Shown: positions 9,431 to 18,564 of the stretch, piece by piece
Layout of the letters: the number at the start of each line of letters is the position of its first letter
How positions within the stretch are numbered: the first letter of the stretch is position 1
Source of the DNA: Vibrio kanaloae
GTDB taxonomy: Bacteria; Pseudomonadota; Gammaproteobacteria; Enterobacterales; Vibrionaceae
Length of the DNA: 64,000 nt
Assembly (NCBI RefSeq): GCF_024347535.1
Contig: NZ_AP025497.1
Location: 2,108,001 to 2,172,000 of the forward strand
Direction: 5' to 3'
The notes under the pieces: model-generated
Seen by the model: only the letters and a program-made list of their open reading frames with translations
Told to the model about the DNA's origin: nothing
The model's database searches: none
Made by a program: the position numbers and the translations under genes

Positions 9431-9943
9431 TTATACAGAAAGGTGTGGCATAAAGTTACAAGGACGATGGCTAGCATCCATCTGTTGCTTGATGATCTTA
9501 GTCCAACCTGTGCGACACGCACCTGTAGAACCTGGCATTGCAAAGATTACTGTGTGGTTAGCAAAGCCCGCAATCGCACGAGATTGAATTGTCGATGTAC
9601 CGATCTCTTCGTAAGACACTTGACGGAATAGCTCACCAAAACCCTCTACTTCTTTATCGAACAAAGGCTTAAGCGCTTCAGGTGTGCTGTCACGAGACGT
9701 AAAACCCGTACCACCAGTAATCATGATCGCTTGTACGCTGTCATCAGCAATCCACTGAGATACGATCGCACGGATCTTGTACATGTCGTCGATAACGATT
9801 TGTTTATCAACCACGTTGTGGCCGGCTTCTTTAGCATGCTCAGCTAGATAACCACCTGACGTATCATTTTCTTCTGTACGAGTATCTGAAACGGTTAGTA
9901 CTGCGATGTTTGCTGCTTGGAATTTGCTTTCTGCGTGACCCAT
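9431..9943 (-). CDS. moaB: Molybdenum cofactor biosynthesis protein MoaB
   Basis: MogA/MoaB-family protein (170 residues), believed to take part in adenylation of molybdopterin or to be a partner in late Moco synthesis; its exact role in proteobacteria is uncertain. Visible motifs are LTVSDTR, MITGGTGFTSRDSTPEAL and MPGSTGACRTGW. The ATG has AGGTG six bases upstream. It is the second gene of the moa operon, after a gap of about 90 bases from moaA. Confidence 0.93.
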   Translation of the reverse strand: MGHAESKFQAANIAVLTVSDTRTEENDTSGGYLAEHAKEAGHNVVDKQIVIDDMYKIRAIVSQWIADDSVQAIMITGGTGFTSRDSTPEALKPLFDKEVEGFGELFRQVSYEEIGTSTIQSRAIAGFANHTVIFAMPGSTGACRTGWTKIIKQQMDASHRPCNFMPHLSV

Positions 9944-10035
9944 TTGTTCACCTATATAAATTTTTCAATGATTAGACTGATTCGCCCAGCTTAAAGAAGC
10001 TGAGCGATAAAATGCTTTAGAGTATGTATAGCGGG

Positions 10036-11025
10036 TTAACCGCCGATTGACGCCAAGTTTGGAGTCATGCCGCTGTTGCCATCATGCAAGAAGTGGCTAA
10101 CGGACTTGGTTTGAAGCTGAGCCTGAATTCGATCAATAAGCTCTTGCTCTTGTTGATCTTCTTGAATCAGATCTCTCAGTTCAACACCGTGGTCGCCAAA
10201 CAGACATAGATGAAGCTTACCGGTCGCAGATACACGCAGTCGGTTACAACTCTCACAAAAGTCTTTCTCGTAAGGCATGATCAAACCGATTTCACCCTTG
10301 TAGTCAGGGTGGACAAACACTTGCGCCGGCCCATCATTAACGGCTTTGACTTTTAACAGCCAACCATTAGCAATAAGCTGGTTGCGAATCGCAACGCCAG
10401 ACACATGGTGTTTATCAAACAACTCGTCCATCTCGCCGGTTTTCATCAGCTCGATAAAACGTAATTGAATAGGTTTGTCTTTGATCCAATTAAGGAAGGC
10501 TGGTAATTCCTGACTGTTGAGGTCTTTCATTAATACGACGTTTACTTTGACTTGTTCAAAGCCAACTTCAAACGCTTTATCAATACCTCGCATAACCTCA
10601 GTAAACTTATTCTCACCAGTGATCTGATGGAACATGCGCGAATCTAAGCTATCCACGCTGACATTTATGTGGGTTAAACCAGCATCACGCCATTGCCCTA
10701 CTTGTTTCTCCATGCGATAACCGTTGGTTGTGGTGGCTACCTTTTCGATGCCTGGAGTAGTGGCAACAGTATGTATAATTTCAGGAAAGTCTTTACGCAG
10801 GCTCGGCTCTCCGCCTGTAATGCGGATCTTTGAGGTGCCACAATCTGCAAACGCTTTTACAATGCGTTTGATCTCGGGGACACTTAAAAAAGACGAGTTT
10901 TTCTGCCCTGACGGTTTATAACCATCTGGCAAGCAGTAAGTACATTTAAAGTTACAGACGTCTGTAACCGACAAGCGCAAGTAATAAAACTTGCGATGGA
11001 ATCTATCTTCGAATTGTTGCGCCAC
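10036..11025 (-). CDS. moaA: GTP 3',8-cyclase MoaA (radical SAM)
   Basis: Radical-SAM enzyme that converts GTP to 3',8-cyclo-7,8-dihydro-GTP, the first step of Moco synthesis. It has the N-terminal cluster motif [11 protein letters not shown]-binding [11 protein letters not shown], a C-terminal second cluster motif [18 protein letters not shown], and the functionally required C-terminal Gly-Gly (ASIGG). I choose the GTG at 11025 as start (329 residues). It is preceded by GGAAAGG seven or eight bases upstream and gives an N-terminus resembling other MoaA proteins. The longer frame to 11040 begins with a TTG that lies within the ribosome site. A probable Moco riboswitch precedes it. Confidence 0.95.
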   Translation of the reverse strand: MAQQFEDRFHRKFYYLRLSVTDVCNFKCTYCLPDGYKPSGQKNSSFLSVPEIKRIVKAFADCGTSKIRITGGEPSLRKDFPEIIHTVATTPGIEKVATTTNGYRMEKQVGQWRDAGLTHINVSVDSLDSRMFHQITGENKFTEVMRGIDKAFEVGFEQVKVNVVLMKDLNSQELPAFLNWIKDKPIQLRFIELMKTGEMDELFDKHHVSGVAIRNQLIANGWLLKVKAVNDGPAQVFVHPDYKGEIGLIMPYEKDFCESCNRLRVSATGKLHLCLFGDHGVELRDLIQEDQQEQELIDRIQAQLQTKSVSHFLHDGNSGMTPNLASIGG

Positions 11026-11029
11026 GGAA

Positions 11030-11160
11030 CACCTTTCCAAACACGGGAGGCATAATCATTTCCAATTAAGCCCTTGTGACAACATGTCACTGGCTCTTGA
11101 TGCGTATCGGTACAGCAAATACCACTGTGCGACTTAGCATGCAAGAGCTCGGAGTTATGG
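11030..11160 (-). promoter_or_regulatory. Probable Moco riboswitch (moco RNA motif) in the moaA leader
   Basis: The minus-strand leader of moaA forms a compact structured RNA that ends at the ribosome site. Visible helices: GCTCTTG (11148-11142) pairs with CAAGAGC (11099-11093), and GTGAC pairs with GTCAC (11090-11076) around a five-base loop. Next come GGGCTTAATTGG and GATTATGCCTCCCG, which I recall as conserved in the moco RNA upstream of E. coli moaA; this is from memory, not a search. The Shine-Dalgarno GGAAAGG sits at the 3' edge, so translation control by Moco is plausible. A covariance search with the Rfam moco model would settle it. Confidence 0.75.
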
Positions 11161-11359
11161 CAACTGCACGTTATACTTACACGAACAGTAGCTGAGTAAT
11201 AAAATACTTAATATTTGTACGTGAATCTAGCTTTGATAACCAAAAACGGGTCATATCAACAAAAAAAATGTACCAAACCCTCAAATTAACTCTTGTTAAG
11301 TATCTGACAAGAAGCATTTAACCTAAATTATAGTTAGTAATAATTTAATAGAACAAAAA

Positions 11360-12247
11360 ATGAACATTTATTCATCAAAGAAAGTCGTAGCAATCGGTGG
11401 AGGCCATGGCTTAGGTCGTATGCTTGCTGCATTAAAAGACTTTGGTAGCAATGCGACTGGCATTGTCGCAACAACAGATAACGGTGGTTCAACCGGACGA
11501 ATTCGAGACTGTCAAGGTGGTATAGCTTGGGGAGACACTCGTAACTGTATCAACCAATTGATCACCGAACCTTCCATCAGTTCGATGATGTTTGAGTACC
11601 GTTTTCGCGGTCAAGGTGAACTGAACGGCCACAACCTCGGTAATCTGATGCTCACAGCATTAGACAACCTCTCTGTTCGCCCACTAGAAGCAATTAACCT
11701 AATTCGAAATATGCTCAAGGTTGACGTCAATATCGTCCCGATGACAGAGCACCCTTCCGATCTCACAGCGTTATCAATGGATGGTCGCTGGGTTACGGGT
11801 GAAACCAATGTTGACGACATGACAGAAAAACTGCGCATGATGGACTTGTCTCCAGAAGTGCCTGCAACCAAAGAAGCCGTTGCAGCTGTCGAACAAGCCG
11901 ACTGCATCGTTCTTGGCCCTGGCAGCTTCCTGACCAGTGTTATGCCCCCTCTTCTCCTTCCTGAGATTGGGAAAGCCATTGCTGCGAACACCAAGGCTAA
12001 GGTTATCTTCATCGAAAACCTTTCGCCAGAACATGGCCCTGCAGGGAAAATGACACTTCAAGAGCAGTTGGAGTGGTGTGAACGTACCTGCAAAGCGAGA
12101 AAAATTGATATCGTGCTGGGTAATGCGCCGCACCCTGAACTTGAAGGACTTTGGAACTGCGTAACCACCGACCTTGCCTCCCCTAACCGAGATTGGCGAC
12201 ATGACCGTTTAAAGCTTCAACAAGCGATTCGAGCTCAACTAGCTTAA
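11360..12247 (+). CDS. ybhK: YvcK/YbhK family protein (CofD-like fold), putative gluconeogenesis factor
   Basis: A 295-residue cytoplasmic protein of the YvcK/CofD-like family. The N-terminal nucleotide-binding motif KVVAIGGGHGLGRML is followed by TTDNGGSTGRIRD, GDTRNCI, the HNLGNLMLTAL segment, and DCIVLGPGSFLTSVMPPLL. In Bacillus, YvcK binds UDP-sugars and affects growth on gluconeogenic carbon and cell-wall synthesis; in proteobacteria the role is unclear. In E. coli ybhK is the divergent neighbour of moaA, the same arrangement as here, which supports orthology. A two-way terminator follows. Confidence 0.9.
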   Translation: MNIYSSKKVVAIGGGHGLGRMLAALKDFGSNATGIVATTDNGGSTGRIRDCQGGIAWGDTRNCINQLITEPSISSMMFEYRFRGQGELNGHNLGNLMLTALDNLSVRPLEAINLIRNMLKVDVNIVPMTEHPSDLTALSMDGRWVTGETNVDDMTEKLRMMDLSPEVPATKEAVAAVEQADCIVLGPGSFLTSVMPPLLLPEIGKAIAANTKAKVIFIENLSPEHGPAGKMTLQEQLEWCERTCKARKIDIVLGNAPHPELEGLWNCVTTDLASPNRDWRHDRLKLQQAIRAQLA

Positions 12248-12289
12248 TGCACATAGCTTATAGCTTGGGATAAACGACAGAGGCCAGTA

Positions 12290-12317
12290 AAAAAAAGGAG
12301 CGTCATGCTCCTTTTTT
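12290..12317. terminator. Two-way terminator between ybhK and luxU
   Basis: A-run, stem GGAGC (12297-12301), loop GTCAT, stem GCTCC (12307-12311), T-run. It is symmetric and lies between convergent genes, so it can end both transcripts. Confidence 0.85.
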
Positions 12318-12346
12318 AATACCTACTTATATCATCATCAACCGTT

Positions 12347-12691
12347 TTAGAGATCAGTCATCAACTGCTGATATTCCGTGTACGTTGATAACAGAAGTTC
12401 TTGCATATCTTTAAAATCCACTTCTGTCACTGGCAACGCTTGCTTAACTTTGGCATCTAAACTAATGGCGAAACTACACAAAGAATCAGCACCAAAACTC
12501 GCAGCACTGCTCTTCAATGCATGACTGATATCGGCCAAATACTTGGAAGTATCGGTATCTTTATTTAGCTCCAAGTGCTCGTAATATCCCTTCAATTCTC
12601 CTAAAAAGATCTCAAGCAACACCGGAACATTCTCTTGCCCTATTTCACCGGCAAGCTCATCAACTTTTTGCTGATTTAATACTTTCATCAT
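12347..12691 (-). CDS. luxU: Quorum-sensing phosphorelay protein LuxU (HPt)
   Basis: Single-domain histidine phosphotransferase (114 residues) that passes phosphate from the hybrid quorum-sensing kinases (LuxN/LuxQ/CqsS type) to LuxO in the cytoplasm. The phosphorylated histidine is His57 in [14 protein letters not shown], matching the position of His58 in V. harveyi and V. cholerae LuxU. It lies 23 bases downstream of luxO in the same direction, the standard Vibrio luxO-luxU operon. Two adjacent ATG codons could serve as the start. Confidence 0.95.
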   Translation of the reverse strand: MMKVLNQQKVDELAGEIGQENVPVLLEIFLGELKGYYEHLELNKDTDTSKYLADISHALKSSAASFGADSLCSFAISLDAKVKQALPVTEVDFKDMQELLLSTYTEYQQLMTDL

Positions 12692-12714
12692 CGTTCTTTC
12701 TTATTGTTTGGTAA

Positions 12715-14103
12715 TTACGGCTTCGCATTCCACGTTTGCAATTTACGGTAAATCGTTGATGGACTGACATCCAAGAAACCAGCCGCGCGAGGGATATTAC
12801 CGTCACACGCTTTTATGGCCTGTTCGATTGCCGTTTTCTCAGTGATCCACAATGGAAAAATATCTTTTACAGTGATGTCTTCATTCTGCTTCTCTTTCAG
12901 TCGCAGACGATTCTCAATCGGCTGGTTCAGTGGAGGTGGGAGCATGTTCAGAGTAATCTCTTTACCATTATTCAATACCACCACATTTCGTAAAACGTTT
13001 TGTAGCTGACGAACGTTACCCGGCCACTCGTATTGATTAAAGCGATCCAACACTTCCTGAGCAAAGCGTACGAAAGCCTTACCTTCCTCAACCGACATGT
13101 AGCCTAGTAACGAGTATGCGATCTCGATGACATCTTCTCCACGCTCACGCAGTGGCGGCAAGTGAAGAGGGATCACGTATAAACGATAGTATAAATCTTC
13201 TCTAAAGCGACCTTCTTGTACTTCTTTCCAAGGGTCACGGTTGGTCGCGCAAACAAAGCGCACATCAACGCTCTTCATTTTTGAAGAACCGACTTTTTGG
13301 AAGGTGCCGGTTTGAATGAAACGCAGAAGCTTGGTTTGCAATTCAAGATCCATTTCGCATAACTCATCGAGGAACAGGGTTCCACCATCTGCTAGTTCAG
13401 CAGCACCTTGGCGATCGGTTGCTGCGCCCGTAAAGGCACCTTTGACGTGGCCAAACAGCTCACTTTCAATCAAATCTTTAGGGATAGCCGCGCAGTTAAT
13501 CGCAATGAAAGGCTTATCACCACGCTTACTCGCTGCATGAATGGCTTCTGCACATACTTCTTTACCGGTACCACTTTCACCTGTGATAAAAATACTCGCC
13601 TTACTTGATGCGGCAGAATCGATGGTTCGGTAAACCTGCTGCATGGTTTGGCTACTACCGATGAATCCTTGGTAGTTTTGATTACCCGGATTTTCAGAGC
13701 TGTTCTTAAGTTTAGTGGCTTTGCGTATCGCGTTATTCACCGTAATACGGAGTCGGTCGGCTTCACAAGGTTTAATAAGGAAATCTTGAGAACCATGACG
13801 CATGGCTTCTACGGCGGTATCGATCGAGCCATGAGCCGTCATGAAGATAACGGGGACTTCAGGGTATTTTTGTTTTACAGCAAATAGTACGTCCATACCC
13901 GTCATATCAGGAAGACGCAGATCTAACAAAATTAGATCTGGGATTCGATGATTCAAACTCTCAATTGCATCGCGACCTGTGCCGACAATGTTGATATCAA
14001 TTTCGAGCGGTGTCAGATAAGAGCGATACAACGCTGCGACCGAAGCCGTATCCTCCACCATCAACAAATACTTTGATTTGTTATCTAGCGTTTTTGATTG
14101 CAT
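12715..14103 (-). CDS. luxO: Quorum-sensing response regulator LuxO (sigma-54 activator)
   Basis: At low cell density phosphorylated LuxO, with sigma-54, turns on the Qrr small RNAs that repress the LuxR/HapR-type master regulator. The 462-residue product has a receiver domain (phosphoacceptor Asp61 in [10 protein letters not shown]), a sigma-54 AAA+ domain with Walker [15 protein letters not shown] sigma-54 contact loop and [13 protein letters not shown]alker B, and a C-terminal Fis-type helix-turn-helix ([21 protein letters not shown]). Numbering is like V. cholerae LuxO with the longer N-terminus. A LuxO-type palindrome lies about 50 bases upstream, so autoregulation is likely. No lesion is seen. 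Confidence 0.97.
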   Translation of the reverse strand: MQSKTLDNKSKYLLMVEDTASVAALYRSYLTPLEIDINIVGTGRDAIESLNHRIPDLILLDLRLPDMTGMDVLFAVKQKYPEVPVIFMTAHGSIDTAVEAMRHGSQDFLIKPCEADRLRITVNNAIRKATKLKNSSENPGNQNYQGFIGSSQTMQQVYRTIDSAASSKASIFITGESGTGKEVCAEAIHAASKRGDKPFIAINCAAIPKDLIESELFGHVKGAFTGAATDRQGAAELADGGTLFLDELCEMDLELQTKLLRFIQTGTFQKVGSSKMKSVDVRFVCATNRDPWKEVQEGRFREDLYYRLYVIPLHLPPLRERGEDVIEIAYSLLGYMSVEEGKAFVRFAQEVLDRFNQYEWPGNVRQLQNVLRNVVVLNNGKEITLNMLPPPLNQPIENRLRLKEKQNEDITVKDIFPLWITEKTAIEQAIKACDGNIPRAAGFLDVSPSTIYRKLQTWNAKP

Positions 14104-14151
14104 ATCCTAGCCATTTATAATTTGCATTTCTTATTATAGTCGCATTCCGCT

Positions 14152-14164
14152 TTGCATTATGCAA
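14152..14164. promoter_or_regulatory. LuxO-binding site between luxO and qrr1
   Basis: TTGCA-TTA-TGCAA is an exact match to the LuxO site TTGCA-N3-TGCAA. It sits about 96 bases upstream of the predicted Qrr1 start and about 50 bases upstream of luxO, so one site could serve both Qrr1 activation and luxO autocontrol. A further TTGCA half site is at 14122-14126. Confidence 0.85.
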
Positions 14165-14228
14165 ATTAACCACAGTATTTGTATTATATTTCTTTACCTG
14201 CTTCAAATAATCAATGTATTAGCTACAT

Positions 14229-14242
14229 GGCACGAACGATGC
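14229..14242 (+). promoter_or_regulatory. Sigma-54 promoter of qrr1
   Basis: TGGCACG-N4-ATGCA is a near match to the -24/-12 consensus. The GG at 14229-14230 and GC at 14241-14242 are 12 bases apart, as required. The predicted transcript start is 14253-14254, exactly where the Qrr1 5' hairpin begins. Confidence 0.88.
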
Positions 14243-14253
14243 AAAGGCTATAT

Positions 14254-14345
14254 TGACCTTCGGGTCACCTAGCCAACTGACGTTGTTAGTGGACTCATTG
14301 TTCACAAACGTAAGCCAGTAGAACATTTACTACTGGCTGTTTTTT
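14254..14345 (+). ncRNA. qrr1: Qrr1 quorum regulatory small RNA
   Basis: Hfq-dependent small RNA that base-pairs with the luxR/hapR-type mRNA and other targets at low cell density. The 5' hairpin is TGACC-TTCG-GGTCA (14254-14267). The invariant Qrr core follows: CACCTAGCCAACTGACGTTG and then TTAGTG. The terminator pairs AGCCAGTA (14313-14320) with TACTGGCT (14331-14338) and ends in a T-run. The predicted length is about 92 bases, slightly shorter than most described Qrr RNAs. It is divergent from luxO, the standard place for qrr1. Whether other Qrr copies exist cannot be seen here. Confidence 0.95.
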
Positions 14346-14405
14346 GTCTGGAACACTCTCCACTTTAAACTTGTCCGATATGAACTTCTTGAATAAGAAG
14401 TGAGA

Positions 14406-16436
14406 TTAGCTGTTGGTAATGAACTGCTTTCTCAACTGCTCTATCTCATCACGCTTTTGTGCCGCTAATTCAAATTCCAAGTTCTGAGCATGTTGATACA
14501 TCGCCGCTTCTAGCTTACTGATCTCTTTATCAAGCTGCTGCGGGGTAAGCACGGTGTAATTTTCAGAAGGCTCGGCGACTTTCGATAGTGGAACCTGCTT
14601 AGATTGTCTCTGCTGTTTAGACTTAGTGAGATCACCCAGCTCCATAATATCTTTGATATTACGTTTCAGTGCTTGCGGAGTGATGCCTTGCTCTTCATTG
14701 TAAGCCTGTTGTTTCTCCCTGCGACGGTCGGTTTCATCAATCGCTTTTCTCATCGACTTAGTAATTGAGTCTCCATACAAGATCGCTCGGCCCTCCAAGT
14801 TACGTGCCGCACGACCAATCGTTTGAATAAGAGAACGTTCAGATCGCAAGAAGCCCTCTTTGTCAGCATCAAGAATCGCCACCAGCGATACTTCAGGCAT
14901 ATCCAAACCTTCACGAAGTAAGTTAATACCCACTAACACGTCGAACTCGCCCAAACGTAGGTCTCGGATGATCTCTACACGCTCAACGGTATCGATATCT
15001 GAGTGCAAGTAACGCACTTTAACGCCGTGCTCACTTAGGTATTCGGTTAAGTCTTCCGCCATTCTCTTAGTCAATGTTGTGACCAAAACACGCTCTTCTT
15101 TCACTGAGCGTATTCTGATTTCAGACAACAGGTCATCAACTTGAGTCGACACAGGCCTTACTTCAATAACTGGGTCTAAAAGACCTGTCGGACGAACGAC
15201 TTGATCAGCAATTTCACCATTTGACTTTTCAATCTCGTAATTGCCTGGCGTTGCTGATACAAAAATAGTCTGCGGAGCTATCGATTCAAACTCGTCAAAT
15301 TTCATTGGGCGGTTATCCAATGCAGAAGGCAGGCGGAAACCAAATTCAACCAGAGTCTCTTTACGAGAGCGATCACCTTTATACATGGCGCCAATTTGCG
15401 GTACAGTCACGTGTGACTCATCGATAATCAACAGACCATCATCAGGCAAGTAATCAAATAATGTCGGAGGCGCTTCCCCTTCCGCACGACCACTCAAGTA
15501 TCGTGAATAGTTTTCGATACCCGAACAGAAGCCAAGCTCAGTCATCATCTCGATATCAAACTGCGTTCTTTGAGAGATACGTTGTTCTTCCAGAAGCTTA
15601 TTGTTGTCTTTTAAATATTGAGTTCGGTCTCGAAGTTCATCTTTAATGTTCTCAATCGCCTCAAGGATTTTCTCCCTAGGCGTTACATAGTGAGTTTTGG
15701 GGTAAACGGTAAAGCGCGGTAAATCTCTTTGTTTAATTGCACCAGTCAGGGGATCAAAGATGCTTATACAGTCGACTTCATCATCGAACATTTCGATTCG
15801 CACTGCATCTTGGTCAGATTCAGCAGGGAAGATATCAATGACCTCACCACGAACACGGAACTGGCCTCGTTCAAATGCGACATCATTTCTCGAATATTGA
15901 AGTTCAGCTAAGCGGCGTAAGATGTCACGTTGGTCCATAACCTCACCGCGGCTCAAGTGAAGCATCATCTTCAAGTAAGACTTAGGATCACCCAAACCGT
16001 AGATAGCCGATACAGACGCGACGATGATGGCATCTTTCCGTTCTAGCAAGGCCTTGGTTGCCGAAAGCCTCATTTGCTCGATATGGGCATTCACAGACGC
16101 ATCTTTCTCGATGAATGTGTCTGTGGTCGGTACATAGGCTTCTGGTTGGTAGTAATCGTAGTAAGAAACAAAATACTCTACGGCATTATTGGGGAAAAAA
16201 GATTTCATTTCACCATAAAGTTGAGCCGCCAATGTCTTATTCGGCGCTAACAAGATCGCAGGTCTTTGAGATTGGGAAATGACGTTGGCAAGCGTAAAGG
16301 TTTTACCTGAGCCCGTTACCCCTAATAGCGTTTGATGTGCCAAACCAGAATCTAATCCGTCTAGTAATTTGGTTATCGCTGTCGGCTGGTCCCCAGACGG
16401 GCTGTAGTCCGATACCAAGTCAAAGAGTTTACTCAT
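14406..16436 (-). CDS. uvrB: UvrABC system protein B (excinuclease helicase subunit)
   Basis: Damage-verification subunit of nucleotide excision repair; it loads with UvrA and recruits UvrC. The 676-residue product has Walker A GVTGSGKT (39-46), the beta-hairpin [12 protein letters not shown] that clamps DNA, helicase motif [13 protein letters not shown] (motif VI), and the C-terminal UVR motif that binds UvrC ([20 protein letters not shown]). Length matches E. coli UvrB (673). A LexA-like box just upstream suggests SOS induction. It is a single-gene unit. Confidence 0.97.
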   Translation of the reverse strand: MSKLFDLVSDYSPSGDQPTAITKLLDGLDSGLAHQTLLGVTGSGKTFTLANVISQSQRPAILLAPNKTLAAQLYGEMKSFFPNNAVEYFVSYYDYYQPEAYVPTTDTFIEKDASVNAHIEQMRLSATKALLERKDAIIVASVSAIYGLGDPKSYLKMMLHLSRGEVMDQRDILRRLAELQYSRNDVAFERGQFRVRGEVIDIFPAESDQDAVRIEMFDDEVDCISIFDPLTGAIKQRDLPRFTVYPKTHYVTPREKILEAIENIKDELRDRTQYLKDNNKLLEEQRISQRTQFDIEMMTELGFCSGIENYSRYLSGRAEGEAPPTLFDYLPDDGLLIIDESHVTVPQIGAMYKGDRSRKETLVEFGFRLPSALDNRPMKFDEFESIAPQTIFVSATPGNYEIEKSNGEIADQVVRPTGLLDPVIEVRPVSTQVDDLLSEIRIRSVKEERVLVTTLTKRMAEDLTEYLSEHGVKVRYLHSDIDTVERVEIIRDLRLGEFDVLVGINLLREGLDMPEVSLVAILDADKEGFLRSERSLIQTIGRAARNLEGRAILYGDSITKSMRKAIDETDRRREKQQAYNEEQGITPQALKRNIKDIMELGDLTKSKQQRQSKQVPLSKVAEPSENYTVLTPQQLDKEISKLEAAMYQHAQNLEFELAAQKRDEIEQLRKQFITNS

Positions 16437-16451
16437 AGGTCGCCATTTCCA

Positions 16452-16471
16452 TACTGTTTTTTTAATCAGGT
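16452..16471. promoter_or_regulatory. Probable LexA box upstream of uvrB
   Basis: CTGT-TTTTTTAA-TCAG (16454-16469) is close to the LexA consensus CTGT-N8-ACAG. It resembles the known E. coli uvrB box, which also has a run of T and an imperfect second half (CCAG). It ends about 18 bases before the uvrB start codon. Confidence 0.6.
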
Positions 16472-16896
16472 CATTGTCACTCTAGGAGGAGTGTTGTTGC
16501 AACTATTATCTAGAGAAATGCTTCTTAAGACTCGATATCAGTTATAGCTTTTATGTTTAGAACTTGGTATTATCCGTGCCCCTGCAAGATCTCTTCAACT
16601 AAATTACTCTATTTTTAATCCACTACTTTTCCCCAAAAAATCTAAAAATACCGCCTATTTTACTGTTATCGCTGTAATCTAAAAAAGTTATACAATAGCG
16701 ACATCTCTAAATAAACCCTTAAAATACATACGATTAGCTGCATTTGTTACATTTTTAGATTTATTTCAATTATTGTTATTAAAGTTTAACACACACACTT
16801 ATCCACAATTTTGGTGGATAACTACATCCAAGCTAAATCCAATAAGGCGTTCAAGAAAGTAAAGTTTTTTATCTTACTTTTTTCTGCTATTTTTTG
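16472..16896. other. AT-rich intergenic region between uvrB and tRNA-Asn
   Basis: About 425 bases without a plausible gene. It should hold the uvrB promoter. The only distinct element I see is an inverted pair of DnaA-box-like sequences, listed separately. Confidence 0.6.
16799..16821. promoter_or_regulatory. Inverted pair of DnaA-box-like sequences
   Basis: TTATCCACA (16799-16807) is a perfect DnaA box. Five bases later GGTGGATAA (16813-16821) is the inverted box TTATCCACC, one mismatch from consensus. No origin-like features (multiple boxes, AT-rich unwinding repeats with dnaA/gidA neighbours) are present, so this would be a regulatory or titration site at most. Confidence 0.45.
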
Positions 16897-16925
16897 TTGA
16901 CAGAAAAACGGACTGTTATTAGAAT
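16897..16925 (+). promoter_or_regulatory. Sigma-70 promoter of tRNA-Asn
   Basis: -35 TTGACA (16897-16902), 17-base spacer, -10 TAGAAT (16920-16925). The predicted start is about 14 bases before the tRNA. Confidence 0.8.
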
Positions 16926-16945
16926 TCTCGCCGTTCACAAGTAAT

Positions 16946-17021
16946 TCCCCTTTAGTTCAGTTGGTAGAACGGCGGACTGTTAATCCGTATGTCGCAAGTT
17001 CAAGTCTTGCAAGGGGAGCCA
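16946..17021 (+). tRNA. tRNA-Asn (anticodon GTT)
   Basis: A 76-base cloverleaf: acceptor TCCCCTT pairs with AAGGGGA, D-arm AGTTCAGTTGGTAGAAC, anticodon loop CTGTTAA with GTT, T-arm TTCAAGT, discriminator G and encoded CCA. A strong promoter precedes it and a terminator follows, so it is a single-tRNA unit. Confidence 0.97.
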
Positions 17022-17030
17022 AATTTAAAA

Positions 17031-17057
17031 AAGCCGTATCACTCGATACGGCTTTTT
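17031..17057 (+). terminator. Terminator after tRNA-Asn
   Basis: Stem GCCGTATC (17033-17040), loop ACTC, stem GATACGGC, then five T. It lies about ten bases after the tRNA. Confidence 0.9.
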
Positions 17058-17321
17058 GCGTTTTGATGCCTTTTATTCTTTTTCTTATACTGTCCCCTTT
17101 TACGACTCCTTGGGATAAACCTGCACCCAAAGAACCAACGATTGTTGCCTTGTAGCTAGTGCTAAGATCTGTCTCCATTCATTAAAGATCCAATTTAGCC
17201 ACTGCTATAAACGTGTCTCAGCAAGTAAAAATTGGCCGTCTATACTTAGTGTGACTTTTAACAATCAAACGATTACCTGATGTTTTTTTCACCAAGTGTC
17301 TAAATCCCTAGTGATCCTTGG

Positions 17322-17350
17322 TTGTTATTAGGTGAGCAAAGCAGGATAAT
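17322..17350 (+). promoter_or_regulatory. Predicted promoter of the rnf operon
   Basis: -35 TTGTTA (17322-17327), 17-base spacer, -10 GATAAT (17345-17350). The transcript would start near 17357, about 26 bases before rnfA. The stretch from the tRNA terminator to this point holds no recognisable gene. Confidence 0.55.
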
Positions 17351-17382
17351 ATCGGGATCGGAATCTCAAGAATTAATCCATT

Positions 17383-17961
17383 ATGACCGAATACCTTTTG
17401 TTGCTGGTTGGCACAGTGCTGGTCAATAACTTTGTGCTAGTGAAGTTTTTAGGGCTATGTCCATTTATGGGAGTCTCCAAGAAGCTGGAGACTGCGATTG
17501 GCATGGGCCTCGCGACGACTTTCGTTCTGACGTTAGCGTCGGTATCTGCATACCTAGTAGAAACCTACATCCTTACCCCTCTGGGTATTGAATACCTGCG
17601 TACCATGAGTTTCATCTTGGTTATCGCGGTGGTCGTTCAATTTACGGAAATGGTTGTTCACAAAACCAGCCCGACTCTTTATCGCCTATTGGGTATCTTC
17701 CTGCCTCTTATCACCACCAACTGCGCGGTGTTAGGTGTGGCGCTTTTGAACATCAATGAAAACCACAACTTCATTCAGTCGATCATCTATGGTTTCGGCG
17801 CTGCGGTGGGGTTCTCCCTTGTTCTTATCCTATTCGCTGCGATGCGTGAACGTATTACGGTTGCTGATGTTCCAATGCCATTCAAAGGCGCATCGATTGC
17901 GATGATCACAGCAGGCCTAATGTCCCTGGCATTTATGGGCTTTACTGGGTTGGTGAAATAA
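17383..17961 (+). CDS. rnfA: Ion-translocating oxidoreductase complex subunit RnfA
   Basis: Integral membrane subunit of the Rnf complex, which couples electron flow between ferredoxin and NAD to ion transport (Rsx in E. coli, where it keeps SoxR reduced). The 192-residue protein has six hydrophobic helices. It has the [20 protein letters not shown] start and the [10 protein letters not shown] segment that mirrors the similar motif in RnfE; these Cys residues bind an iron-sulfur centre in the membrane. Related to NqrE. First gene of rnfABCDGE-nth. Confidence 0.97.
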   Translation: MTEYLLLLVGTVLVNNFVLVKFLGLCPFMGVSKKLETAIGMGLATTFVLTLASVSAYLVETYILTPLGIEYLRTMSFILVIAVVVQFTEMVVHKTSPTLYRLLGIFLPLITTNCAVLGVALLNINENHNFIQSIIYGFGAAVGFSLVLILFAAMRERITVADVPMPFKGASIAMITAGLMSLAFMGFTGLVK

Positions 17962-17963
17962 GC

Positions 17964-18557
17964 ATGAGTACCATTTTAATTGCGATCATTGCGCTAGCCG
18001 TTTTAGCCGCTATTTTTGGCGCTATTTTGGGCTTTGCTTCTATCCGTTTTAAAGTCGAAGCCGATCCTATCGTCGATCAAATCGATACCATATTGCCGCA
18101 AACTCAATGTGGTCAGTGTGGCTACCCTGGTTGTCGTCCATACGCAGAGGCGATCGCTAACGGAGACAAGATCAACAAATGTCCTCCTGGCGGACAAGCA
18201 ACCATTGAGAAGCTAGCAGACTTAATGGGCGTAGAAGTTGAAGACTCCGCTCATGACTTAGATAACAAAGTAAAAACCGTTGCTTTCATTCATGAAGATA
18301 TGTGTATCGGCTGTACCAAGTGTATTCAAGCCTGTCCGGTTGACGCCATTGTTGGTGGCACCAAGGCTCTACACACAGTAATTAAAGATGAATGTACAGG
18401 TTGTGACTTATGTGTCGCACCGTGCCCTACTGACTGTATTGAAATGATTCCAGTGGCAACGACGACTGATAATTGGAAATGGCAGATGAACATCATTCCT
18501 GTTACTGATATCACTAACCAAGCGACTGATGCGACTGCGTCAGAGCCTAAGGCGTAG
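17964..18557 (+). CDS. rnfB: Ion-translocating oxidoreductase complex subunit RnfB
   Basis: Iron-sulfur subunit that takes electrons from ferredoxin. The 197-residue product has one N-terminal membrane helix, a four-Cys domain (CGQCGYPGC, then a fourth Cys in KCPPGG), and two 4Fe-4S ferredoxin motifs: [12 protein letters not shown] and [12 protein letters not shown]. It starts two bases after rnfA. The length matches E. coli RsxB (192) closely. Confidence 0.97.
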   Translation: MSTILIAIIALAVLAAIFGAILGFASIRFKVEADPIVDQIDTILPQTQCGQCGYPGCRPYAEAIANGDKINKCPPGGQATIEKLADLMGVEVEDSAHDLDNKVKTVAFIHEDMCIGCTKCIQACPVDAIVGGTKALHTVIKDECTGCDLCVAPCPTDCIEMIPVATTTDNWKWQMNIIPVTDITNQATDATASEPKA

Positions 18558-18564
18558 GGTTAGT

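Noticed and set aside
10884..11144. 86-residue open frame on the minus strand overlapping the moaA leader
   Set aside because: It overlaps the structured leader and the moaA start in another frame, and its composition (many Cys, His and Trp) is unlike a real protein. The RNA structure explains the region.
16799..16821. Replication origin
   Set aside because: Only two DnaA-like boxes are present, without the usual cluster of boxes, GATC sites or the gidA/mioC/dnaA neighbourhood.
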